NCBI RefSeq assembly: GCF_000218685.1
Contig: NW_006763291.1
Coordinates: forward strand, 124,001 to 188,000
Source: Serpula lacrymans var. lacrymans S7.9
Taxonomy: Eukaryota > Basidiomycota > Agaricomycetes > Boletales > Serpulaceae
Direction of reading: 5' to 3'
Length of the DNA stretch: 64,000 nt
The notes below the pieces were generated by a model. It saw only the letters and a program-made list of their open reading frames with translations, did not search any database and was not told where the DNA came from. A program made the translations under genes and the position numbers. Shown here piece after piece: positions 1 to 10,015 of the stretch (position 1 is its first letter; every line of letters starts with the position of its first letter).

Positions 1-1130
1 TGGGTACACTTATCATTTGTCCATCGTCTTCGCTACAGCTACACCTACCACACGCTGCCTGGGACTCACTTGTTCCAAATTGGGACTACTCCTCTCCCTC
101 CCTCGTTTGACCAGGTTGTCCAACACAACCAGTCCACTGGTAAGGCCATGGAACTGTCAGATTTGGACTAGGTGGTGGACCGGTGGCTCCAGTTTCTTTT
201 TTTTCAGCAGAACATTCATTTACAGTGCGATTATTTTTGATTTTTGAATCATTTTTATGGACACATATTTTTTTAGAATGCCTGACTGACAATAAAGGAA
301 CTGTGTTGATACTGATAGTGTTTTGCCTTGCCCTTTTTTTACTGCATCTTCCCATGACATCATGATCTTCCTGCTCTCTTTTTGCTATTGGACTTTACTT
401 TATGGCTGTACAAACCTGTGACATTACTCACAGCATTTATTGTTCTATCCCTTTCTTTTCCTTTTTTTGACAATCTTATCCTGTACTACCTATGCAGGAT
501 TCGTCAGCATACATTCCTTCCTTCATGTTCTTTCTCATTCTTTTTGCACAGCTATACTGTGCATAGCCTACTTTTCTTTTACTATATAAACCCCTGTATT
601 TTACCTTGTAAAAATAACAAGAACTCAAATCCAAACTTCTTCTCTAATCTCAAGTTCACTACTCTGCTACTTGTGATCCAGTGTGGTCACAACACTTCCT
701 ACTGCTACCACTGTCAACTGCTGTAATCGTCACTTGTCACTTTTGAAAGTGATTGTCATCCCTTTCGATTAGAGTCCTTCTGAGCACTACAGTTTGTGCG
801 TCAGGAGCCTGCTATCACTGGGAACCTCGTCACCTCGTGATCCTCGTTGTTCTCAAACTTACCTTGTGCTACATTAGCAAGGTAGTGCTCGTCTATACCC
901 ACCACAAAGCCCCTATCTTTCTATAAATTCAACTATCCCTCCTCCTCAAAACCCACACTCATACACCTCTCGGTTTTACTTTGAAGGATCCTCATACATA
1001 CCACCCCACGAACAACCAGAGCACCCACTGTTCTAGGAGGCAAAGCCCATAAATAAGTTCCGTGGAATCTGGGAGGATTGTGTGTTAGTTTGTTTTTTGT
1101 GTGTGGTTTTCTAACAACAGTTCTCATCAT
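1..1130. repeat. Left arm of a ~1.13 kb inverted repeat
   Basis: Read as reverse complement, this stretch matches 4702-5832 almost base for base over its whole length with scattered substitutions and small indels. For example, the segment around 1081-1130 is mirrored at 4702-4745, and the first bases of the window are mirrored at 5805-5832. The arm therefore continues to the left of the window for an unknown distance. It carries no recognisable coding domain; open frames in it are low-complexity Phe/Leu/Ser-rich shadows that also appear inverted in the right arm. The inner edge (about 1129) starts with a TG dinucleotide when read outward, as expected of a transposon or LTR terminus. Confidence 0.9.
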
Positions 1131-3747
1131 TCGACACCGTCTAGGCACACCTTCTCTTCTGAGGAGATGTCTTTCTTGAAGACTTCCAGAAGATCAGAAT
1201 CCTGCCCGATTCTAACATTGGCAACCCTTGATTGGTTTATCAGGGTGACACCTTTGTTATCATCCTCAATACCATTGGCATGATCCTCTCTTCTGGATAA
1301 AGTGTCTGCTTTCCCCATAGAGCTTCCAGGCTTATGAATTAATTTAAAATTAAACCTTGATAAGTACACTGCGTAGCAAGCCTGTCTTCGGTTCAAGTCT
1401 CAGTGTAACAACCAAGAGTTAGTTACTCTGGCACACACAAGAACACACTATAAAGAAGATGATGAGGGAGTGGCTACCCCTTAGGCTGCAGAGAATTTGT
1501 TGGTATACAACAGGAGGACTCGCTGAGGAGTCTCCTGGATCTATTGGGGTATATATACTACTACAGGGATGTTTGTATATGTGTACTATACAGTTGATAG
1601 AGACAGTGGCTGATGATGTTATGGGGCCTAGCCTGCATGGCCAGCTCCACTGTGTAAGAGAGTTGTGTCTAAAATAAGAAGAAAGGCAATGCGGCGCAAG
1701 AAAGAGGAGTTTGGACAAAAGGGGAAGTGCGGCGTGGCACCATGTGTGAAAGCTAAAGTACAAGGTTAAAGCAGAGAATGAAAATAAAGGAAAGGTCCGA
1801 AAATTGTGTTATCGTAACACTCGGGCCGTCATAAAATAGTCTAGATTCTTATGATCAGTCCAAATTTCAAATTGGTGCCTACCACCTTCTAAGTAGTGCC
1901 ACCACTGCTCTAAAGCTCTAATGATGGCCAGCATCTCCATGTTGTATATTTGATAGTTGCAGTCTGTAGGCGACAATCTATGTGATAAATAGGCACAAGG
2001 CCTCCAAAGATCATCAGGGCATTTAATTGACAGAACAGCCCCAGTAGCAAAATCAGAAGAGTCGGTGTCCAACCGGAACTCTTTGTCTAATTCTGGAAAT
2101 GCTAATATGGGCGCTGTTGTAAACACCTGCTTAAGCTTATCAAAAGCTTCTTGTTCTTTGGCGCCCCAGTGCCAAACAATGTCCTTTTTAGTGAGGTCGT
2201 TCAACAGTCTCGTGATCTTTGCGAAGTTTTTGATAAACCTTTGGTAGAAATTTCCTAAGCCAAGGAAGGCCCTAACTCCTTTGATGCGAGTAGGTTCTGG
2301 CCAGTCTAATATAGCTTGAACTTTCTCAGGATCTATCCTGATTCCGTTCTGGCCTATGATCATACCGAGGAAGTCTACTTCCTTCACTTTAAAATTACAT
2401 TTTGCAGGTTTGACAAATAGGTCCCGTTCCTGTAGGCGTCAAAGGATTTCGTGCACGATCCTGTCATGCTCAGCCTCATCATCCGACTTTGTAAATATCA
2501 ACAAATTGTCAATGTAAATGACGACACAGTTTTCCATATCCGCAAAGATCTCGTTCATCATGCTCTGGAAGGTTGCTGGTGAGTTGGTCAACCCAAAGAA
2601 CATAACAAGGGGTTTGAAGGATCCTCAGTGGCACGTGAACGTGGCCTTCCAAGCATCTTCTTCTTTGATTCGTACATTATTGTACCCCCAACTTGAGATC
2701 TATCTTTGTTAAGATCTTGGCGCCAGCCAATTTGTCTACTAGCTGACTGATCAAAGGCAGTGGATATGCATTTTTAACCGTGTGCTCATTCACGTAATGA
2801 TAGTCCATAATCATATGCTTTTTACTATCCTTTTTAGGAATGAAAAACACCGGGGACGTCATAGGGCTTTTGGAAGGTCTGATGTAACCCTTCCTAAGCT
2901 GTTTGTCTATGAAACTTGACACCTCATCTTTTTCTGGAGCAGAGAGTGGTATCATGTGTCCTTTTCTCGGTTTGAAGGTGTCCTTCAAATATATAGCATG
3001 GTCCCAAGGCTTAGCCTCTGGGAAGCGCTCTGATTTATGTTTTGAAAAGACTTTCCAGAAGTCATGGTACTTGGGAGGTACCAGCCTCTTAATCTCTTCC
3101 TCGGGTTTTACCTCGTCATCGTCATCGTCAATCTTTTCTAGAGGTCTGAGCTCATAAACGTGACCAGCGTTTATCTTTTCAAGACACTCATTGTGATGGA
3201 CGTGATTTGGTTTACCCAAGTTCACACACTCCTGAGGGCAACGTGACAACGTGACAACCCCTGTCTGCCAGTCAATCTCAGGATTGTGTTTGAATAGCCA
3301 GGTCCAGCCCAAGATTAAATTAATCTTCCCTAGTTGGGTAGCTTCGGCAGTGACTTGTTCCCTGTGTCCTTGGTACTCGACAACAAAGGAACATTTGTGT
3401 GTGATACAGCCACCTGCGTTAAGCGTACCGTCAACATTATAGATGGGGATAGATACATCTAATTTTACAAGGGGGAGTCCTATCTGCTCCGCCCAGACCT
3501 GGTCTATGAAGATGCCATTGGCGCCTGAATCAAGCAGTGCACTGGTTGGGTGTACCATGCCCCGGGCAAGGTTTTCCACACCAACATCTAAACAGATCTC
3601 TTTTTGGAATAAATATGTGCACATCAACACACGCCTTGGGGATTTTGTTGGGAAGTGGCTCCGAAGAAAAAGTATCAAAAGAAACATATTTTTGTATTTT
3701 ATTGTTACCAGAATCAAGCACCCTAGTGTTTGTCTTGCCGGGGCCAT
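1131..3747 (-). pseudogene. pol: Broken pol of the gypsy element (protease, RT, RNase H)
   Basis: Frames at 2677-3747, 2400-2676, 1809-2387 and 1127-1396 together cover a retropepsin-like protease (ALLDSGANG motif near 3530), the fingers of reverse transcriptase (PMTSPVFFIPKKDSKK, near 2830-2870), a palm segment, the RT connection (FLGMIIGQNGIRIDPEKV) and RNase H (IWTDHKNLDYF, then NRRQA). Decay is clear: the frame is lost just after KIDL near 2690, the palm motif near 2505-2515 reads YIDN instead of YxDD, a stop lies near 2440, and a 416-bp LTR interrupts RNase H. Integrase and chromodomain are absent. Confidence in the family is high; the element name is unknown. Confidence 0.9.
1404..1819. 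repeat. Solo LTR (416 bp) inserted in pol, with 5-bp target duplication
   Basis: The segment begins TGTAACAACC and ends ATCGTAACA, the TGTAAC/GTTACA inverted ends usual for an LTR. It is flanked by CTCAG (1399-1403) and CTCGG (1820-1824), a 5-bp target duplication with one substitution. Removing the segment plus one copy of the duplication puts the RNase H frame back together across the site, which shows a clean insertion. There is no internal coding region, so this is a solo LTR left by LTR-LTR recombination. The same LTR end occurs again at 7513-7548. The strand of the parent element cannot be decided. Confidence 0.85.
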
Positions 3748-4047
3748 GCTCTAAAGGAGACACTGGTACAGCGGTGGTATTGTGAGTATTGTCAGTGTTA
3801 ACTTTTTCATCGTCTTGACCTACGGCATCAGTGCTCAAAGCAGCTATATTAGCCAGAGGGTCCAAGGCGAATCCACAGTCACAGCTGCTCATACAAGTAC
3901 ATACTTCTGATAGTAAACTAAGAAATCTATTTATAAATTGGGGAGCCACCCCCTTCTTTCCGTTATTGCTTGTGCAACACCCCAAAGCAGGGGCCACTTT
4001 GTTGTGGTTTACTTTATTGTTTCGAGGAGCAAAGGCACCCAAGTGAC

Positions 4048-4734
4048 CTACACTCCGAATTCTTTTCCCTGAGCCTTCATTTCATTGACCTGTTGGTCGT
4101 AAAAAAAAGCCCGGATCTTGTTGTAAGAACAACCGGCCAAAGAATGGAGCCGATCGTCCGGTTTTTCTGTTTCTAATTGGCGCGCCTGGCGCCCTTGGTT
4201 ATTTTTTTGTTGAGTGGCCTGCACTTTGTTTCTACAATCTCGGGCCATGTGCCCCTCCTGCCCACAGTTGAAGCAGGTGAATCTGCGCTTTTGTCCACCC
4301 TGGACCGTGCCGATATCCATAGGAGCACCCCGCCCTGGTTGCAACCCGAATGGTTGGAATCCGCGAGGGTGGTTTTTATTTTGGTTTGATGACCCAGGAC
4401 TCCTCTGGGAATTGTTGTTTTTGGTGGTCCCGCCACCTTGGTGCATTTTGTAGAGCTCTATGGCCCTACATATCTTTCAAACCTCCTCCGCTGCTTGAGA
4501 GAGATTCTTACTTCTCATATCCTGCAGGTAAAGCTGTTCTGCAATGTGGGGGTTCACATTGCATTCCAGCAGCTCTACTGCATGTTCATTACCAAGACCC
4601 CCTTGGATGGAGAGGGCCAGGAACCGGGTTATGAAATCATCCATCCTCATGTTGCCTTGTTTGAAGGAACGGATTTGCTGACGCGCCCAGTCACGCTGTT
4701 GATGATGAGAACTATTGTTAGAAAAAACACACAC
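4048..4734 (-). pseudogene. gag: Broken gag of the gypsy element (capsid remnant and zinc knuckle)
   Basis: The 3' part encodes a CCHC zinc knuckle (CFNCGQEGHMARDC) in a Gln/Asn/Gly-rich nucleocapsid region, which binds element RNA in this family. The 5' part is the end of the capsid region (around SFKQGNMRMDDFITRFLAL). A TGA stop near 4487 separates the two in an otherwise continuous frame. The upstream part of Gag is missing: the frame runs straight into the right inverted-repeat arm at about 4702, so the first residues read at 4703-4734 belong to the arm and not to Gag. Confidence 0.87.
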
Positions 4735-5832
4735 AAAAACAAACTAACACACAATCCTCCCAGATTCCACGGAACTTGTTTATGGGCTTTGCCTCCTGGA
4801 ACAGTGGAGTGGTCTGGATGTGAGTGGGGTGGTACGTATAACGATCCTTCAAAGTAAAACCCAAAGATGTATGGGTGTGGGTTTTGAGGAGGAGGGATAG
4901 TTGGAATATAGAAAGATAGGGGCTTTGTGGTGAGTATAGACAAGCACTACCTTGCTAATAATAGTACAAGGTAGGTTTGAGAATGACAATATGATGAGGT
5001 GACAAAGTTCCCAGTGATAGCAGGCTCCTGACGCACAGACTGTAGTGCTCAGAAGGACTCTAATCGAAAGGGATGACAATCACTTTCAAAAGTGACAAGT
5101 GACAATGACAGCAGTTGACAGTGGTAGCAGTAGGAAGTGTTGTGACCACACTGGATCACAAGTAGCAGAGTAGTGAACTTGAGATTAGAGAAGAAGTTTG
5201 GATTTGAGTTCTTGTTATTTTTACAAGGTAAAATACAGGGGTTTATATAGTAAAAGAAAAGTAGGCTATGCACAGTATAGCTGTGCAAAAAGAATGAGAA
5301 AGAACATGAAGGAAGGAATGTATGCTGACGAATCCTGCATAGGTAGTACAGGATAAGATTGTCAAAAAAAGGAAAAGAAAGGGATAGAACAATAAATGCT
5401 GTGAGTAATGTCACAGGTTTGTACAGCCATAAAGTAAAGTCCAATAGCAAAAAGAGAGCAGGAAAATCATGATGTCATGGGAAAATACAGTAAAAACAAA
5501 AGGGCAAGGCAAAACACTATCAGTATCAACACAGTTCCTTTATTGTCAGTCAGGCATTCTAAAAAATATGTGTCCATATAAATGATTCAAAAATCAAAAA
5601 TAATCGCACTGTAAATGAATGTTCTGCTGAAAAAAAGAAACTGGAGCCACCGGTCCACCACCTAGTCCAAATCTGACAGTTCCATGGCCTTACCAGTGGA
5701 CTGGTTGTGTTGGACAACCTGGTCAAACGAGGGAGGGAGAGGAGTAGTCCCAATTTGGAACAAGTGAGTCCCAGGCAGCGTGTGGTAGGTGTAGCTGTAG
5801 CGAAGACGATGGACAAAAGATAAGTGTACCCA
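4702..5832. repeat. Right arm of the ~1.13 kb inverted repeat
   Basis: This is the reverse complement of 1-1130. It includes mirrored low-complexity open frames and a purine/pyrimidine-biased stretch. The inner edge at about 4702 coincides with the point where Gag stops. How far the arm runs to the right cannot be decided, because the partner sequence beyond position 1 lies outside the window. It shows no gene. Confidence 0.9.
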
Positions 5833-7512
5833 AGTGAATGGGACAGCAATGAACATGAGCAACACAAGGGGATGAACCTTCTCCAGCTCAAAAACTACCC
5901 ACCCACGCTCCAACCAGGCAAGACGGGCAACCGATGTTTTGATAGTATATATTAAGAACAAAGCTTGAAGGAAGTGTCTAGCCACTTGCTGAGAGCAATC
6001 AGGGACTGGAACTAGAGTCCAATGTGAGTAACTGTATTATTAGAGAGTATGACAGGTATACAGTACCTAGAGTCCAATGTGAGTAACTAGAGAATAGGAA
6101 GCATTGGACTCTGCAGTACTGTCCGAAGTTTTGTAAACAAAGGTAAACAAAGCAGCCATAAAGGCGAAATAATAGAGAACACAATCAATAGTGAATGATA
6201 GAAGAATAGATAGAGAAAGGAATGAAAATATATAGGTAGCACAAAGGTGCAGAATCACCAAAACTAACAGTATATGATGGTAGATTGACATCATAAAGAT
6301 GGACCTGTTGCCCAATTTGAACCGGTCGCCGGGGCTTTGCTGATATCAGCAGTGGCACGTGGTAGTCAACGAAAGCGGATAGGAAGTGGTGACATCAGAA
6401 ATGGTGGGGGAGCAAAGAAGATGAGGATGTGGAGGCTGGAGGTGACGAGGAGGTGAACTAAAATGGGGATCCAGAAATGACCGTCAGGTGAGAATAAAAA
6501 CAAGAGTAAGGGACCCATGGTGGGGCTAGGAAAAGGAAGGGGAGTAAGGGAAACAATGAAGGCGAGGGCGCAATGCAATGTGTAGCCAGTGGTGACGCAA
6601 AAATTTGCCAAAATGCCAAAACGCGGAAAGTACCGAATGGAAAAGCAAAGGTGAGTGCAACTGGATTGCCTAATAGAGGTGGTGCTGATCAGCCACAAGT
6701 TCGAAAAAGGCAATATTAATTACTATTCCACGTGGCACTGTGCCTGTATGGCGCAAAGGCGAGTCTTTTGAATATTCGCTTCATTATTGACACCTGTCCA
6801 TGCTACCAATCAACTTTGGTGCATGACACCGCCCGTCCTGTCGACAGAACTTGCTAATCTGACTGATCCTCGTTGGCACCCCGGCATCACTTGTCTTTCA
6901 GGACTGTCACAGACTTGTCACCTCATGTGATGTTGGATGCCTTTGCATAAGGCCTAACTTAAGAGACGCAAGAGATAATACAAACACTACACTCACTATG
7001 CATTCTTCTTTTGCTTGTGTTTGCCGATAATCCAGGTTGGTGTTAGCTTATAGTAAACATCATATGGAGGAATTATGTACCTGCTTGTCAAATCTTGTTT
7101 TGCTATGTTCATAGGCATGTAAGCCAAATTTATTAAATATAATTCTCAAGTGACAAAGTGAATCCCTTGAGTTAAATAATGAATATGTATTGGGGAAAAT
7201 TGCTTGGTTTTGTAAGACCACCCTGGAGTATGGTGGGGAAGTGCAATGAACTATTGTGAAAATCCTGAAACAGTGTGGGGGAAATTCTACATTCTAATGG
7301 GAATATCTTGGAATACTGTCTGTGTGCAGTCCTGCTTGCCTAGGTCTATCTGACCAGAATACAAGGTGATTATAGGCAACTTGGAGAAGATCTACATCAG
7401 GAAAACATGACTTAGATATAAATGCAATAAATTGCAAATATATGCTATAACAGCAAAGATATCTCTTATATCTATAAGTGCAATTCTTGCACAGTCCCTT
7501 ACTCTAAACTGC
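5833..7512. other. Non-coding repeat-flank stretch
   Basis: No gene could be supported on either strand. The stretch probably includes the unseen continuation of the right repeat arm. It contains two 22-bp copies of a short motif (see 6012-6088) and an AT-rich segment at about 7050-7500. The open frame at 6366-6713 (-) is compositionally biased and has no recognisable domain. Confidence 0.6.
6012..6088. repeat. Two 22-bp direct repeats 55 bp apart, with an inverted core nearby
   Basis: The sequence CTAGAGTCCAATGTGAGTAA begins at 6012 and again at 6067, each copy followed by CT. An inverted copy of the core (CATTGGACTCT) lies at 6103-6113, so the second direct copy and the inverted copy could form a small hairpin. 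No function can be assigned. Confidence 0.75.
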
Positions 7513-7548
7513 TGTGTGCGCCGGAGTAACTAACTCTTGGTTGTTACA
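7513..7548. repeat. LTR terminal fragment (same family as 1404-1819)
   Basis: Read as reverse complement, these 36 bases match the first 36 bases of the solo LTR at 1404 with two substitutions, ending exactly at the terminal TTACA. To the left, similarity stops, so this is a truncated LTR end. It lies about 70 bp from the 3' end of the FunK1 gene. Confidence 0.8.
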
Positions 7549-7550
7549 GC

Positions 7551-7588
7551 TGGAGTCCCAGGTTCAAGCCCTGGCCAATGCATGTTTT
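7551..7588 (+). other. tRNA 3'-end-like remnant (T arm plus acceptor)
   Basis: CCAGG (7558-7562) and CCTGG (7570-7574) pair perfectly around a 7-base loop TTCAAGC, exactly the geometry of a tRNA T arm. Seven bases follow that could be a 3' acceptor strand, then a discriminator A and a run of T like a Pol III terminator. A matching 5' acceptor, D arm and anticodon arm were not found upstream, where the LTR end sits instead. It is either a half-tRNA left by an insertion or chance; no complete tRNA is claimed. Confidence 0.35.
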
Positions 7589-7617
7589 CTCATACTATAA
7601 ACAAATGTCATAATTTG

Positions 7618-9594
7618 TCAGAGGACCCATATCAAGGTCCACCACACAGATTCCATGTCATGCAACCCATTCATCTGAAAAGGAGGTTCTTCGCCCTCGT
7701 CCGTTGAAAACAGGTATCCCTTAGCGTCTACTTCCACCACCATGAAATGGGGAGTGCCCTGCCAATCGGTGATCAGTGGGTGAAATCAATGTTATCGTCG
7801 GATTAATCTCACCGTTCGCACATCATGAGACTTATTAGAATGAATACATTTTGCATATTCGAAATCGGCAAGTTTGTCAGTGCCCTGATCGATGATCCAT
7901 AATACATTTCCAACGCTGACATCACGATGCACCCAGCCCACTTTATGCATGTAATATAGGGCTGATTCTGGCGTGAACAAATGAATGCAAGAGAGAAAAG
8001 AGGAAGTATCCTACCTTTAAGCGCGTCCTTTAAACAACAGATGATATTTGCTAGGCTGGTCGTATCCTTAAGGGCAACACCCACATCCTCAAAGACGGTG
8101 AGAGAGTGAATTCTGCGCGGCATGAAACTATCATCATTTAGCGCAGGGACACGTAATATGGGCCTGGCGCTATCTGGTATATGTCCGTCGCTGGGCGAAT
8201 GCCGCTGTGAGGAGAGGGCCATGCTGCTATCAATGGTCAACCACTGAAAAGTGCAGCTGGCCCCACCCTCCGTGGGGTCGAAGGTTAAATCACAGATATC
8301 ACCAATTAAAACATCTTCGTAGGCCAGAACTTTCAAGAAATGTTTCTCCGCTTCTGCTGCTTCACGTCCAAACTTTTCCCGAATAGCCAGCAGAATCTGC
8401 TCTAATATGGCGCCCTCTGCATCACGGTCAAAATCTCTCCACGAGTCTTATAAAGCAACCGTCTTTCCAGTATCGTCATCGCGTGCCTCATATACGCGAG
8501 TTCCACGGCCAACCATAGAGTCAGCGCCATAAGTCGCTATTGGCCGTATCGTGGTAAACGTCATAAGCCGATCCTTGTGATGAAGAGAGAACCTGTAATG
8601 GGTTTCATCCTGGATCGAGATGCGCTCAATAGTGGGATCCCATCCGAGACCCACGTCAGTGATGGATCCAAATAAGTAAAAGAGGGAGATGACGTTGTCG
8701 AAGTCCTAAGGGTTAACAACAGTGAGTGCCGAGACATACATTGTATTACATCGACGTACACTGAGGAAGTTGATAGGCTCAGTAACCGCAAGGAAAGCAC
8801 GATTGCTCAACCACAGTCTCAGGTTCGTGTTCTCAATCGTGATGCCATATGCAAAACGACGACACGGGTCCTCTCGCATTATGTTATGGAGGCTCCAAAT
8901 TAACTTCTGTTCGTTCTAAGAAAAACGTTGGCGAATTGGTGTGGAGAAGGATACTTCTGACTTACATCCCTGATGTCCCCTGGATCTAATCTCTTCTTGA
9001 ACTCGGCGGGTACAGCAATGTCAAACCAGTGGACCTTGTCCTCCACGGGCAGCTTGGCTATTTTTGTTTTGGTTAACCTAAGGTACCCATCGGGACGGGA
9101 GGTATTTTTTCGATTTGAGTTTGGCGTGATATATCCGTTGTTGTGAATGCGTACTACATGATTCGAAGTTTCCCTCAAGATCCCATTGATGATATCACCT
9201 AGAGGACGAAATACGACTTCTTCGAGCTCTTTAGACTTGGCGGGTTCAATGTCGAAGCCCTTCCATTGTTTAGCTGCTACTCCATCGATAACAACTCCAT
9301 TTCGAGTGATAATTCCGCCTCCCTCCAAATTTGCACGTACTCGAGCGACTTCTTCTTGAGGAACGCTTGCTTTGAGACGATTGAATGGAAGCTTGAGGAC
9401 CTTCTTCAAGTCACGGAGAACAGCGGTGCGAGACAAGTTAAGGTCTCCCGTACGGTAATCACTCTGCGTAGTATAGCGGGCGACGGGATCTGTGCCTGGC
9501 AAAATTGACAATGACTTTGTGGGGGGTGTCTTGGGATCAACTGTACATTGGAGAGCTCGAAAGTCCTCGACTCTTCTGAAGGCCTTAAGCTTAA
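7618..9594 (-). CDS. FunK1-type fungal protein kinase, C-terminally truncated
   Basis: FunK1 kinases are a lineage-specific eukaryotic protein kinase family expanded in multicellular fungi. The large N-terminal exon (about 8963-9594) is followed by the family's hallmark segment IMREDPCRRFAYGITIENT (about 8805-8880), then VGRGTRVYEARDDDTGKTV, the catalytic loop WVHRDVSVGNVL (near 7920) with the HRD Asp and Asn, and LADFEYAK in place of DFG. The last exon reads GTPHFMVVEVDAKGYLFSTD and stops with TGA at 7618-7620 shortly after ESVWWTLIWVL, well before the usual end of the family. At least four introns are needed. The frame has no ATG upstream of 9511, so a further 5' exon probably exists. It may be a recent pseudogene. 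Confidence 0.8.
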
Positions 9595-10015
9595 GCTAAT
9601 AAACTCAAAAGGTCGTCATACAACCTACTATCTCACCAACTTCTACCCAAAACAGTACGGTACGTTGGAGTAAGTTTACAAGAAATAAATGTGGAGTCCA
9701 TATAAACAAATTTCTGAGTCTCGAAGAATATGTTTTCTTCTTTTGGACGTACCTTATAATTACCACAGTGCAAAAATTCTGAGATATTTTTACTCATGAA
9801 GATACGTGTACGCACACGTAGCTATATACTGTTATAAATCACTAGGCACGATGTGCGCCATTATACTGTTATACATGTTCAAGTTCACCAAGAAATCCAA
9901 ATATGTAAATCACATTATGTCCCAGAGAATTCTATTTAACCCATAGTGGTGTACAAAAGCACAAAACCCAAGGAAATTACAGTCACATATGTACACTCTA
10001 AAGAAAATCTATTGT
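9595..10015. other. Intergenic stretch, possible FunK1 5' exon
   Basis: An acceptor-like TTATTAG lies (minus strand) at about 9595, next to the open FunK1 frame, so a short first exon may lie between 9600 and 9815. A minus frame there contains an ATG, but nothing recognisable. The remainder is AT-rich with no supported feature. Confidence 0.35.

Larger units (their letters stand above)
1131..4701 (-). mobile_element. Decayed internal fragment of a Ty3/gypsy retrotransposon
   Basis: The minus strand reads, from right to left, part of Gag, a nucleocapsid zinc knuckle, an aspartic protease, reverse transcriptase and RNase H: the gag-protease-RT-RNase H order of Ty3/gypsy (Metaviridae-type) elements. 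The front of Gag and the whole integrase are missing, because the fragment ends at the two inverted-repeat arms instead of at direct LTRs. The reading frame is broken by stops, frameshifts and an inserted solo LTR, so it is not autonomous. This is an ordinary fungal genomic parasite, not an animal or plant virus. Confidence 0.9.

Noticed and set aside
382..726. 114-residue open frame in the left repeat arm
   Set aside because: It recurs on the opposite strand at 5049-5450 because the arms are inverted copies. The composition is Phe/Leu/Ser-rich, with no domain or splice-compatible extension.
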